From contig CAMTIM010000043.1 of assembly GCA_947072565.1 (NCBI GenBank), positions 279,236-343,235 of the forward strand: DNA of 64,000 bases, in the 5' to 3' direction. A program made the position numbers and the translations under genes. Position 1 is the stretch's first letter, and each line of letters opens with the position of its first letter. This document shows positions 8,977-17,888 of this stretch, one piece after another. Below the pieces are notes generated by a model. It had not been told where the DNA came from and did no database searches. It saw only the letters and a list, made by a program, of their open reading frames with translations. The DNA comes from an uncultured Peptostreptococcaceae bacterium. Lineage in GTDB: Bacteria; Bacillota; Clostridia; Peptostreptococcales; Peptostreptococcaceae.

Positions 8977-10527
8977 CTACCTTTTTAATAATTTATTTTT
9001 TGTTTTTTTAATCATATCGAAAATTAAATCTAATTCTTCTACTTTTAATATCATTACTAATACTGCATAAACTACTGCACCAAGTAAAACAGCTACACTT
9101 GTAGATACTATATCACCTATTTTTCCAATTCCCATAATCGCACTCATATTCTTGAATACAAAGAATGCTACAGCTCCCATAACCATAGATGAACCAAAAG
9201 TCTTTAGCACTGTTTTTATTATTTTATCTCCTCCAAAGTATCCCACTTTCTTTTTAAGAGACCCAAACAGTAATACAACTGTAATTACAGAAGAAATACT
9301 TGTTGAAAGTGCAAGCGCTATATAATCTAAACTTCCTATTAACGCAAAGTTTAATACTATGTTTATAAGTAGTGCAATACTTCCATTTATCATAGGAGTT
9401 TTAGTGTCAGATATAGAATAGAAAACTCTATATAAAACATCTCTTATTCCACTAGCTAACAGTCCTATAGAAAAGAATCTTAAAGCCATAGCTGTCATAT
9501 TAGCAGATTGTGCATCAAATGCTCCTCTTTGATATATTATTCTAACTATCGGGTCAGCTAAAACTATTGCACCTATAGCTATTGGCATAACTACTAGTGT
9601 TATAGAGTTAGATGACGTAACAATAGTGCTTACAAATCCACTTTTATTTTCAGTATTTGACATCTTAGCTAACTTAGGATAAATAACTGTTACTATAGAT
9701 GTAACAAATAAAGCCATAACAAACTCATTTAATTTACCAGCATAGTTTATAGCTGACAATTTACCATCTGATAAGCCTGTAGCTAATGCTTTATCTACAA
9801 ATGTATTTAATTGACCTATTCCAACACCTATAAGCATAGGCATTACTAAAGTTGCCAATTCTTTAATCGTTTCATCTTTTACATTTAAATATGGTTTATA
9901 TTTAAATGACCTTTTGCCTGCAAAAGGTATTTGGAAAAAGAACTGACTCGCCATAGCAATTAATGCACCTATAGCTAATACTTGTACATTTGTTTTAGTA
10001 CTTATAACAACAGATATAATTATTATTATGTTGTATGGTATTCCTATAAGCCCTGGTATTAAAAAGTTATCATTAACTTGTAAATATGAGCTAAGTATCT
10101 TACTTACTCCTAAGAATAATACTCCTGATATCATTATTTTTGTAAAGTCTACTGCTAAATCAAATTTATCACCAGTAAATCCATGAGCAAATACTTTTAC
10201 AAATTCTTCAGTAAAAACTAAACCTAAAATTGCAACTATAACAGTTATAATTGCACAAATATTCATTATATTATTAGTAAATTTTAAGGCTTCTTCCTCG
10301 CCTTTTTTCTCTTTTAATTCAAAATACAACGGTATATAAGTAGTGGCAATAGCAGAACCTACTACAGCAACAATCAACCCAGGTATATTTAATGTTAATA
10401 AAAATATATCTGAAATTTTTCCTGTTCCATAAAAGTTTCCAAGCACAAGTTCTCTACATAATCCCAATACTTTAGAAAGCATGGTAGCAATCATAATCCA
10501 TAAAGCTGCTTTAGCTGTTTTTGACAT
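8977..10527 (-). CDS. murJ: MurJ/MviN-family lipid-linked oligosaccharide flippase
   Basis: A 516-residue membrane protein with about 14 hydrophobic helices, beginning MSKTAKAALWIMIATMLSK, with the family block LSKVLGLCRELVLGNFYG. MurJ flips lipid II; homologues inside polysaccharide loci are thought to flip wall-polymer intermediates. Because it lies within the glycopolymer operon, this copy is the likely repeat-unit flippase for the left locus. AAGGAG precedes the ATG. Confidence 0.88.
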   Translation of the reverse strand: MSKTAKAALWIMIATMLSKVLGLCRELVLGNFYGTGKISDIFLLTLNIPGLIVAVVGSAIATTYIPLYFELKEKKGEEEALKFTNNIMNICAIITVIVAILGLVFTEEFVKVFAHGFTGDKFDLAVDFTKIMISGVLFLGVSKILSSYLQVNDNFLIPGLIGIPYNIIIIISVVISTKTNVQVLAIGALIAMASQFFFQIPFAGKRSFKYKPYLNVKDETIKELATLVMPMLIGVGIGQLNTFVDKALATGLSDGKLSAINYAGKLNEFVMALFVTSIVTVIYPKLAKMSNTENKSGFVSTIVTSSNSITLVVMPIAIGAIVLADPIVRIIYQRGAFDAQSANMTAMALRFFSIGLLASGIRDVLYRVFYSISDTKTPMINGSIALLINIVLNFALIGSLDYIALALSTSISSVITVVLLFGSLKKKVGYFGGDKIIKTVLKTFGSSMVMGAVAFFVFKNMSAIMGIGKIGDIVSTSVAVLLGAVVYAVLVMILKVEELDLIFDMIKKTKNKLLKR

Positions 10528-10567
10528 TTTATTTTCTCCTTATTTTAAGTAAACTTTAAAACTTGTT

Positions 10568-11617
10568 TTATGCTTTGTTTCTAAATGCTCTAAACACCAT
10601 TACTATTAATAACAAAGTTAATGTCATACTAGATAAAAAGCTTTTACTCATAATAGTATTTATTATATTGTAGTCTTTTATGTGTAAACCTACTTGTTTG
10701 ATATTATTTATCTTATTTTTATCTAAAAACGACTCTTGAGGTTTTGTTAAAGTTTGATTGCATATTAATATAGGTGTATCTTGTTTTGCAGCAACAACAC
10801 CTAATGATATATATTCATTACTATCTGATCGATTTCCAAATTCAACATTTATAGCATACATATCTTCAAATTTATCTTTTTGCAAGTCTTTTATTATCGT
10901 AGTATTAGTATCAGCTTTATTTATTTCTTTTAAAATTTCTACATTTTCTATATTTCTTCTAACTTCATATGTGAATTTTTCTAAATCTCCAATAGCAAAA
11001 ACACTTTCTATGTTATTCTTTTTTATATAAGATTTAGATAACCTAAAATCATCATCAGCAGACCAAATTATTGGTGTATTATTTTGAGCTGCATAAGAAT
11101 ATATCCCTAGTGCATTTTCAAGCCCAACCCTAGAGTTAATTAATATTATACTTTTAACTTTTTTTATTTTATTCATTTCATTAGCTAGCTTTATAGATGT
11201 TTGGTATCTATCATCTCCAGCTATTCTTTTAACTTTATATCCTAATTCTTTTAACTCTACTTCAGTAGTTTTAGATACTCCTTTTAGTCCTCCTATAATT
11301 GTTATCTTCTCTACTCCCAATGTCTTTAGGTAATTTTTAGTTTCTTTATCTATTGATTTCCACTTAACTGGGATAATAGGAGCATTTTTAGCATAAGCCA
11401 AAGGTGTAGCACTTATACCATCTACAAGTGCTTCTTCATTCATAACAATTGCTTCTTTTGACTTTTTAAATACACTTTTATTAAGCTCCATCGATATTTC
11501 CATAGGATTACCTTTTATAAGACTTCTATTGTATTTTTCATCTGCATAAATATCTAGTTTAGTTGAAGTAAAGCAAATCAAACTAATCGATAATATCATT
11601 GTAATTTTCTTTATCAT
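10568..11617 (-). CDS. Membrane-anchored CWB2 (cell wall-binding repeat 2) protein
   Basis: A 349-residue surface protein. I start it at the ATG at 11617 (MIKKITMILSISLICF) because GAGAAGGA lies about 11 nt upstream; a TTG seven codons earlier lies on top of that ribosome site. A signal peptide is followed by CWB2 motifs (VDGISATPLAYAKNAPI, ITIIGG, RIAGDDRYQTSIKLA); the first repeat is shortened and the last diverged. The C-terminus has a hydrophobic helix and the basic tail FRNKA, so it should stay in the membrane. It occupies the place of cwp7 in C. difficile, between the priming transferase and the flippase, and may act in polymer assembly or CWB2 anchoring. Confidence 0.85.
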   Translation of the reverse strand: MIKKITMILSISLICFTSTKLDIYADEKYNRSLIKGNPMEISMELNKSVFKKSKEAIVMNEEALVDGISATPLAYAKNAPIIPVKWKSIDKETKNYLKTLGVEKITIIGGLKGVSKTTEVELKELGYKVKRIAGDDRYQTSIKLANEMNKIKKVKSIILINSRVGLENALGIYSYAAQNNTPIIWSADDDFRLSKSYIKKNNIESVFAIGDLEKFTYEVRRNIENVEILKEINKADTNTTIIKDLQKDKFEDMYAINVEFGNRSDSNEYISLGVVAAKQDTPILICNQTLTKPQESFLDKNKINNIKQVGLHIKDYNIINTIMSKSFLSSMTLTLLLIVMVFRAFRNKA

Positions 11618-11655
11618 ATGCAACCATATCCTTCTCAAATTTTTAGTAATATAAA

Positions 11656-11687
11656 TTAAAAGGGCTCTTTTTAAAGAGCCCTTTTAA
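11656..11687 (-). terminator. Rho-independent terminator after the priming sugar transferase
   Basis: A perfect stem AAAAGGGCTCTTT/AAAGAGCCCTTTT followed on the minus strand by TTTAATTTAT. It lies between the sugar transferase stop and the CWB2 gene. Partial read-through or a promoter inside the transferase would be needed to express the downstream operon. Confidence 0.8.
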
Positions 11688-11710
11688 TGGTTAATAATCT
11701 AATTTTAAAA

Positions 11711-12400
11711 TTATCTAGCTCCGTCTCCTGTTAATACAACCTTAACAGTTTTAAAGAGTATCTTAAAGTCTAATAATATACTCCTATTTTTAATATAGTA
11801 CATATCCTCTATTAGCTTTTGTTTAGGAGTGATATCATATCCACCATTAACTTGTGCCCAACCTGTAAGTCCAGGCTTTATAGCCAGCCTATTTATAAAT
11901 CCAGGTATGTCGTTGTTGAATTCCTCAGTAAAAGATGGTCTTTCCGGTCTTGGTCCTATAATACTCATATCTCCCTTTAGTATATTAAATAATTGTGGGA
12001 GTTCATCAACTCTAGTTTTTCTAATAAAATTACCAACTTTAGTTATTCTAGGATCATCCTTTTCTGCCCATTGAGCACCGAATTTTTCAGCATCAGTTCT
12101 CATAGATCTTAATTTATATATATAAAATCTACTTCCGCCTTTTCCCATTCTTTCTTGTTTATAAGTTATCGGTCCGTTATCTTCTATTTTTATAAGTATT
12201 CCAAATATAACTATTATAGGTAAACCTATTACTAATCCTATTAATGATAAAACTATATCTAATAATCGCTGATATAGGTTAAAAAACATTGACCCTCTAA
12301 CCATGCTATAATCAATATTCTCTAATAATTCCATATTATCTTTATACTCAAAACTACTCGCATTCATTTTTTTGCATCCTTCACTAGTATAATCAGTCAT
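11711..12400 (-). CDS. Undecaprenyl-phosphate sugar phosphotransferase (priming transferase)
   Basis: A 229-residue enzyme that starts polymer synthesis by moving a sugar-1-phosphate to undecaprenyl phosphate. It has one membrane helix (LLDIVLSLIGLVIGLPIIVIF) and the Bac_transf blocks YKQERMGKGG, YKLRSMR, RKTRVDELPQL and SIIGPRPERP. I prefer the ATG at 12400 because GGAGG lies 6 nt upstream; an ATG four codons earlier has no such site. A good promoter is upstream. It heads the PS-II-like cluster next to a CWB2 amidase, as in C. difficile. Confidence 0.9.
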   Translation of the reverse strand: MTDYTSEGCKKMNASSFEYKDNMELLENIDYSMVRGSMFFNLYQRLLDIVLSLIGLVIGLPIIVIFGILIKIEDNGPITYKQERMGKGGSRFYIYKLRSMRTDAEKFGAQWAEKDDPRITKVGNFIRKTRVDELPQLFNILKGDMSIIGPRPERPSFTEEFNNDIPGFINRLAIKPGLTGWAQVNGGYDITPKQKLIEDMYYIKNRSILLDFKILFKTVKVVLTGDGAR

Positions 12401-12452
12401 AATTGCCTCCATTTTTTAAGATTCTCGGAAATGTAATTCGACTTATTTCTAT

Positions 12453-12481
12453 ATTATACTCAATATTAGTTAGATTATCAA
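12453..12481 (-). promoter_or_regulatory. SigA-type promoter for the priming transferase
   Basis: On the minus strand TTGATA and TATAAT are separated by exactly 17 nt, giving a predicted start near 12446, about 46 nt before the ATG at 12400. Confidence 0.7.
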
Positions 12482-12574
12482 TAAAATAAATGTTACTTTG
12501 AGTAATTCCTCCTTACAGTTACAAGTATAGGTATAGTTGGTAAATTATGATTTTTTTATTTCAAATAAATAAAA

Positions 12575-14548
12575 TTAATTTTTTACAGTTTTTTCTATAC
12601 CTTTACCTATTTGAATTCCTAGATTTTTCCTTTTTTCTAGACTATTCACAAGTAATTGATCTTGTTCACTATCTATAAATGAAGATTCAACTATTACAGA
12701 AGGTGCAACACTCTCTCTTATCATATGATAATAATCTTTTCCTGAATCTGTAGTTTTAGTTTTTATTCCTCTATTAGAGAAATTGAATTTTTCTAATATA
12801 CTATTTAATATATTAGTTGCTGCAGTTTTACTAGTTCCACCATTTCTGTCTTTATACTTATAATATACTTCGCTTCCCTTAGCTTGTGTATTATATGAAT
12901 TAAAATGTACACTTACAAGTAAATCTGGATTTATTGAATTTGCTAAGTCAGTTCTTGAAGGTAAAGCCAACGTAACATCTTTATCTCTAGTAAGTACGAC
13001 ATTTACACCATTATCTCTTAAGTACTCTGCTGATGCTAGAGAAGTATCTAAAGTATAATCTTTTTCTTTTATGTTTTTATTTGCTTGGTTTAGTGCACCA
13101 GAGTCTGTTCCTCCGTGACCTGGGTCAATTACAACTGTATGGCTTCCTACATTACGTTCAGATAATTTATATGCTATATCATTTATAACACTATCATTTA
13201 TTCCTCCACCAACTTGATATACCAACTTAGCACTTTTATTACTTAAGTTATCTTGATGATATGCTGATACATAAGTTGTAGGATTTATAAGTATTGGAGA
13301 ATTTAATTTAGCAGCTAATGGTCCTGCCGCTAGAGCATCTACTAATACATCCGATTTAGCAACTAAGACAGAATCTAAATCTGCTTGAGGATAAAATCTT
13401 TCTATAACCTTAGCATTTGTTTCATGTCTATCAGTTCCATATACTCTATTTTTATAAACGCTTTGACCAGCTGCAGGTGTAGTTATATCTGCCATTCTAT
13501 GTATAACATCTGTTGTTATAACGTCTTCCCCACCTATAAAGTAAGCATCAGTTAAATTTTCATTTGTTAACCAACTATAAGTTGAAGTTGGTATCTTATC
13601 TTTTTCACTTAATATTATAGGTTGCTTATCTTGACCTGCTTTTGCAGCTATAGTAAGTGCATCTACCTCGCCTTTATATCCATTAGCTATGTAAATTTTA
13701 TTGACATCATGATTATCGTCTATTTCTTTAGCTATCTTTAAAGATGTTTCATATCTATCAACACCTGCTAAGCGTCTAACGCTTTGCTTTAGGCTTTTTA
13801 TAGCATTATTAGATATAACTGATTCCCCACCAATTACTATTACCTCACTTGGATTTAAACGAGCTATTTCTTGTAAGGTACTTGCTGGTATGCTGTCTTT
13901 GTTTGTAAGAAGTATAGGTGCATCATAAGTTGTAGCTAGAGGTGTAGCTGTTATACCATCAGCTATAGCGTTTCCATTTACTAATATTACCTTATTTGCT
14001 CCATTTGCCCATCCCTCTTTACTTATCTCAACAGCAGTATCTTGTCTTTCATCACCTACAAGTTTCTTGACTGGTGCTGCTGATTTTTGAAGATATGTTG
14101 CAAGTGACTTTGGAGTTGTAACTATATATTCTTGAGTTACTTTATAATCATCTAAATTTAGTCCTAAATCTTTTAAATCAGTACTGCTTAATACTTTTTC
14201 AGTGTCTGAATTTATAGTTATATTTTCAATTTCCCATACATTTAAGTATTCTGGATCTTTGTTAAAGTTTATCTCTCCCTCATATGAATCGGTTTGTTCA
14301 TTATAATTTAGAGTTGTACTAAGTGGCATGTCATAACATAAATAATTTAATGTTATACTGTTAGCGTTTTGCTTTTCTTTAAAAGACACACTTATTTTTG
14401 ATTTATCTCCCAATAACACAGTTCTTTTCTCTAGATTTATGTTAATATTTGAACTATTTTCTATTTTCTCAGTTGCCATTGCAACATTTGGCACAACTAA
14501 AGTTATTGCCATTCCTGTTGTTGCAAGCATTTTCGTTGATTTTCTCAT
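12575..14548 (-). CDS. CWB2-anchored N-acetylmuramoyl-L-alanine amidase (Cwp6-like)
   Basis: A 657-residue secreted autolysin. A signal peptide (MRKSTKMLATTGMAITLVV...AMA) precedes an N-terminal region of about 140 residues without a clear family. Three CWB2 repeats follow at about 160-465 (VGDERQDTAVEIS, RLAGVDRYETSLKIA, VYGTDRHETNAKVI). An Amidase_3 domain fills about 470-655, with zinc ligands visible in DPGHGGTDSG, the following Glu, SVHFNS, and the catalytic Glu in VIVESSFID. It cleaves the MurNAc-L-Ala bond. GGGGGAG precedes the ATG. It has the same position as cwp6 in C. difficile, between secA2 and the PS-II priming transferase, and is a likely SecA2 client. Confidence 0.9.
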   Translation of the reverse strand: MRKSTKMLATTGMAITLVVPNVAMATEKIENSSNININLEKRTVLLGDKSKISVSFKEKQNANSITLNYLCYDMPLSTTLNYNEQTDSYEGEINFNKDPEYLNVWEIENITINSDTEKVLSSTDLKDLGLNLDDYKVTQEYIVTTPKSLATYLQKSAAPVKKLVGDERQDTAVEISKEGWANGANKVILVNGNAIADGITATPLATTYDAPILLTNKDSIPASTLQEIARLNPSEVIVIGGESVISNNAIKSLKQSVRRLAGVDRYETSLKIAKEIDDNHDVNKIYIANGYKGEVDALTIAAKAGQDKQPIILSEKDKIPTSTYSWLTNENLTDAYFIGGEDVITTDVIHRMADITTPAAGQSVYKNRVYGTDRHETNAKVIERFYPQADLDSVLVAKSDVLVDALAAGPLAAKLNSPILINPTTYVSAYHQDNLSNKSAKLVYQVGGGINDSVINDIAYKLSERNVGSHTVVIDPGHGGTDSGALNQANKNIKEKDYTLDTSLASAEYLRDNGVNVVLTRDKDVTLALPSRTDLANSINPDLLVSVHFNSYNTQAKGSEVYYKYKDRNGGTSKTAATNILNSILEKFNFSNRGIKTKTTDSGKDYYHMIRESVAPSVIVESSFIDSEQDQLLVNSLEKRKNLGIQIGKGIEKTVKN

Positions 14549-14579
14549 AAAACTCCCCCTTTTTTTTAATTCGCAATAT

Positions 14580-14609
14580 ATTATAACATATATAGAGTTT
14601 AAAGGACAA
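14580..14609 (-). promoter_or_regulatory. Probable promoter of the CWB2 amidase
   Basis: TTGTCC (minus strand, 14604-14609) and TATAAT (14580-14585) are separated by 18 nt. The start would be about 25 nt before the GGGGGAG ribosome site of the amidase gene. Confidence 0.6.
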
Positions 14610-14772
14610 ATTTTGTAATTTCAGGTAAATTTTTAACAAATTATCTTTTTCAATGACATTGTTACTATATTTGTAAAATTTTCTTGACTTATTTCTTAAC
14701 TTTTTTGTTACTCTTTTTTTGTTGACTATTTTGAATTCATTATTTTTTTATATTATTTTAATGTTATATCAC

Positions 14773-14801
14773 TCGACTTTTATCTATTTATATAGTATAA
14801 T
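14773..14801 (+). promoter_or_regulatory. Promoter of small-RNA candidate 2
   Basis: On the plus strand TCGACT and a perfect TATAAT are spaced by 17 nt. No plus-strand protein gene lies downstream; the transcript would begin near 14808 and run into the terminator at 14860-14886. Confidence 0.6.
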
Positions 14802-14807
14802 TTTATT

Positions 14808-14887
14808 AGAAAAAGGAATTTTTTAAACATCTCTTTTTTCGGTATTTCTCACAGAAAAGACCCTATACTTTTGTATAGGGTTTTTTC
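14808..14887 (+). ncRNA. Small-RNA candidate 2, antisense-oriented between secA2 and the amidase
   Basis: An unnamed RNA of about 80 nt is predicted: promoter at 14773-14801, a conserved 29-nt core at 14825-14853, then a terminator stem ACCCTATAC/GTATAGGGT with TTTT loop and six T at 14860-14886. The core matches the core of the candidate at 17449-17523 at 27 of 29 positions, while the flanks differ. Same order, strand and spacing in both copies argue for a real RNA family. The core ends GTATTTCTCACA, the reverse complement of the predicted 5' end of the S-layer-like mRNA (52933-52944). Function is inferred, not shown. Confidence 0.6.
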
Positions 14888-14907
14888 ATTATCAATTTTA
14901 GTCAAAA

Positions 14908-14942
14908 TAACCCATGCACTAACAAAACTCGTGCATAGGTTA
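14908..14942 (-). terminator. Terminator of secA2
   Basis: A 12-bp stem (TAACCTATGCAC/GTGCATGGGTTA, one mismatch) followed on the minus strand by TTTTGAC, 26 bp after the secA2 stop codon. Confidence 0.7.
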
Positions 14943-14968
14943 AATATTTTTCAAAGTAAAATTTTATA

Positions 14969-17311
14969 TTATTCGAATTTATATAAATACTTTACAGTTT
15001 CATTCCTTATATGTTTATTTAATTCTTCAAACATATCATATCCTTGAATAGCATATTCTTTTACAGGATCCTTTTGACCAATAGCAGCTAGACCTATAAC
15101 TTGTCTTAGCTGATCCATAGCATCAATGTGTTCTATCCAATAAGAATCAACAACTTCTAATAAAACTTTTCTTTCTAGTTCCTTAAGCTTTTCAATACCA
15201 ATTGACATTTTCTTCAAATCATAAACTCTTTTAGAAATTTCGTAAGTATATTCTATTATTTCATTTAGACCCATTTCATCCATTTTAGGTATTAATAAAG
15301 TATTCTCTGGCATAAATGTAGTATATAAGCTCTTTAAGTATCCATAATAATCTTTATTTTTATATAAATACTTCTCAGCAGCTTCAGTTATAACTCTTTT
15401 AACTATTTCTTGAATTTGCTCATCTAAATTTTCATTATCTAATACCTTGTTTCTTTCAGCATAAATAACTTTTCTTTGTTCATTTATAGTATCATCGTAT
15501 TTTATAACGTTCTTTCTTATCTCAAAGTTACGTCCTTCTATTCCTCTTTGTGCCCTTTCGATCGCTTTCATCAAACTCTTACCTTCTAGTGCAGAATTTT
15601 CATCAGCATTCATTCTTTTCATTATCTTTTCTATACTTTTCCCACCATATAGTTTTATAACTTCATCTTCTAAACTAACAAAGAATCTTGAAGTACCAGG
15701 GTCACCTTGACGTCCAGAACGACCTCTTAACTGATTGTCTATTCTTCTTGTTTCATGTCTTTCAGTCCCTATAACATAAAGTCCACCTAGTTCACATACC
15801 TTAGCTTCCTCTTCTTTATCAGAATCACCTAGAGATATATCAGTTCCACGACCAGCCATATTAGTAGCTATAGTTACAGAATTTAATTTACCAGCTTTTT
15901 TAACTATTTCAGCTTCTTTTTCATGATTTTTAGCATTTAATACTTCATGCTTTATTCCTTTTTTCTTAAGTAAACTCGATAAATGCTCTGATTTATCAAT
16001 AGATACAGTACCAACTAATACAGGTTGTCCACTTTCATGTATCCTTGCTATTTCTTTAACTACCGCATCATATTTAGCTTCTTCAGTCTTAAACACTAAG
16101 TCATTTAAGTCTGCTCTAAGTATAGGCTTGTTAGTAGGTATAGTAACAACATTCATACTATAAGTAGATTGGAATTCTCCTTCTTCTGTTTTAGCAGTAC
16201 CTGTCATTCCTGAAAGCTTAGAGTACATTCTAAAGAAGTTTTGGAAAGTTACAGTAGCTAAAGTCTTAGATTCTCTTTTTATTTCAACTTTTTCCTTAGC
16301 TTCTATAGCCTGATGAAGACCATCTGAATATCTTCTACCATCCATTATTCTTCCTGTAAATTCATCTACTATCATTATTTCATTATTTTTAACCACATAA
16401 TCTACATCTTTGTCCATTAATTTATATGCTCTTAAAGCTTGATTAATATGGTGACATATTTCTATATTCTCTATACTATTTATAGATTCTACTCCAAAGA
16501 AAGACTCTGCCTTAGTCATACCATCTTCACTAAGTGCTATAGTATTTTCTTTTTCATCTAATTCATAATCATCTTCTACTAAAGTCTTTAGGAAAGCATC
16601 TGCTATATCATATAATTTAGTACTTTCATCTCCACTACCTGATATTATAAGTGGAGTTCTAGCTTCATCTATAAGTATAGAGTCAACTTCATCGACTATA
16701 GCATAATTTAATTTTCTTTGTACTTTATCTTCATTTCTAGTTACCATGTTATCTTTTAAATAATCAAATCCATATTCATTATTAGTACCATAAGTTATAT
16801 CGCACTCATATTGAGCTTTCCTCTCAGTAGGATCTTGACCATTTACTATAACCCCTACACTCATACCTAAAAATTCATACACAGGTTGCATAAGTTCTTT
16901 ATCACGCTTAGCTAAATAATCATTAACAGTTATAACGTGAACTCCCATACCACTTAGCGCATTCAAGTAAACCGGAGCAACAGCAACTAAAGTTTTACCT
17001 TCTCCAGTTCTCATCTCAGCAATTTTACCTTGATGAAGTACAATCCCACCTATTAACTGTACTCTATACTGGCGCATACCTAAAACTCTCTTTGAAGCTT
17101 CACGACAAACTGCAAATGCTTCAACTAATATATCATCTAGAGTTTCACCCCTACTTAATCTCTCCTTAAAAACATTTGTCATATTATTTAATTCATTATC
17201 ACTTAATTTTTGTACAGACTCTTCTACTTCATCTATTTTATCAACTATCTTATTTAATATATTTATTTCCGCTTCGTCTGACTTACTTAGTATCTTATCT
17301 AAAACTGACAT
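14969..17311 (-). CDS. secA2: Accessory Sec translocase ATPase SecA2
   Basis: A 780-residue SecA-family motor that drives a subset of exported proteins through SecYEG. Walker A is MRTGEGKT at about residues 100-107, Walker B is VDEVDSILIDEARTP near 205, and helicase motifs include GTVSIDKSEHL, NMAGRGTDISLG and QLRGRSGRQGDPG. It ends at YLYKFE without the C-terminal zinc-binding CxC...CH tail of housekeeping SecA, as in SecA2 of C. difficile, whose size it matches. In that species SecA2 exports CWB2 and S-layer proteins, and here too CWB2 genes lie beside it. GGGGAGG precedes the ATG. TTACAA-18 nt-TATAAT near 17342-17371 may be its promoter. Confidence 0.92.
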   Translation of the reverse strand: MSVLDKILSKSDEAEINILNKIVDKIDEVEESVQKLSDNELNNMTNVFKERLSRGETLDDILVEAFAVCREASKRVLGMRQYRVQLIGGIVLHQGKIAEMRTGEGKTLVAVAPVYLNALSGMGVHVITVNDYLAKRDKELMQPVYEFLGMSVGVIVNGQDPTERKAQYECDITYGTNNEYGFDYLKDNMVTRNEDKVQRKLNYAIVDEVDSILIDEARTPLIISGSGDESTKLYDIADAFLKTLVEDDYELDEKENTIALSEDGMTKAESFFGVESINSIENIEICHHINQALRAYKLMDKDVDYVVKNNEIMIVDEFTGRIMDGRRYSDGLHQAIEAKEKVEIKRESKTLATVTFQNFFRMYSKLSGMTGTAKTEEGEFQSTYSMNVVTIPTNKPILRADLNDLVFKTEEAKYDAVVKEIARIHESGQPVLVGTVSIDKSEHLSSLLKKKGIKHEVLNAKNHEKEAEIVKKAGKLNSVTIATNMAGRGTDISLGDSDKEEEAKVCELGGLYVIGTERHETRRIDNQLRGRSGRQGDPGTSRFFVSLEDEVIKLYGGKSIEKIMKRMNADENSALEGKSLMKAIERAQRGIEGRNFEIRKNVIKYDDTINEQRKVIYAERNKVLDNENLDEQIQEIVKRVITEAAEKYLYKNKDYYGYLKSLYTTFMPENTLLIPKMDEMGLNEIIEYTYEISKRVYDLKKMSIGIEKLKELERKVLLEVVDSYWIEHIDAMDQLRQVIGLAAIGQKDPVKEYAIQGYDMFEELNKHIRNETVKYLYKFE

Positions 17312-17413
17312 GTAGTTCCTCCCCTTACTTATTTTACTATCTTATTATACATTAATTTACATATTATTTGTAATTAAATGTGTGTTTAATTAATCTATAT
17401 TTTGTATATTTTA

Positions 17414-17442
17414 TAGACATATCAAAGGCATTATTGTATAAT
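17414..17442 (+). promoter_or_regulatory. Promoter of small-RNA candidate 1
   Basis: TAGACA and a perfect TATAAT on the plus strand with exactly 17 nt between them (5/6 and 6/6 to the SigA consensus). The predicted start is near 17449, pointing away from secA2. Confidence 0.7.
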
Positions 17443-17448
17443 GATATT

Positions 17449-17523
17449 ACTAAAAAAATGAAAACATCTCTTTTTTTAGTATTTCTCACATTAAAAGGAG
17501 CTAGATTTTTCTAGCTCCTTTTT
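17449..17523 (+). ncRNA. Small-RNA candidate 1, divergent from secA2
   Basis: A predicted RNA of about 75 nt with a strong promoter, the conserved core at 17463-17491 (AAACATCTC, a T-run, then GTATTTCTCACA) and a terminator stem of 13 bp (AAAAGGAGCTAGA/TCTAGCTCCTTTT) ending in five T. It shares 27 of 29 core bases with the candidate at 14808-14887, and the two flank secA2 on the strand opposite to it. No open reading frame of note lies inside. Alternative: the core is a DNA site for a regulator and the terminators serve minus-strand genes. Confidence 0.65.
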
Positions 17524-17888
17524 GCTAATTTAAAACTACATAACAACCTTATTTTTCCCGGTATGTTTAGTTTTATATATCTTTTACAACTATAAAAACG
17601 AAAATCTTTCTATAAAACAAAAAAGACTGTTTCCGTTACAGTCTTTTTTAATAGGGAGATTGAGAGTCCAAATACAATTCAATTGAATTGATATAGTATT
17701 TTTATCTTTTTAAATTTAATAAGGAACTCTGAGCTAAGCTCCTTTTTGTTATATTTTGTCTCTTCAAGTTGTCTATATATAAAATATAACATTATCTTAC
17801 ACAAAAATCTATAATAAAAATACTATTTTATAAAAAAATATCACTTTATTTTTTTATAAAATATCAAATAAAATCCAATTATTTTTTT
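17524..17888. other. Intergenic region with two further terminator-like hairpins and a palindrome
   Basis: No protein gene is seen. There is a 12-bp hairpin at 17619-17649 (AAAAAAGACTGT/ACAGTCTTTTTT), which would terminate in both directions. A weaker hairpin is at 17721-17747 (AAGGAACT/AAGCTCCTT with T-run on the plus strand). A perfect 16-bp palindrome CAATTCAATTGAATTG is at 17675-17690. The first hairpin probably ends the LuxR transcript from the right; the palindrome may be a protein site. Confidence 0.5.

Noticed and set aside
14825..14853. The shared 29-nt core as an ordinary promoter or ribosome site for minus-strand genes
   Set aside because: On the minus strand it has no good -10/-35 of its own at 14.8 or 17.5 kb and lies 150-300 bp from the genes; on the plus strand each copy has promoter and terminator in the right places.
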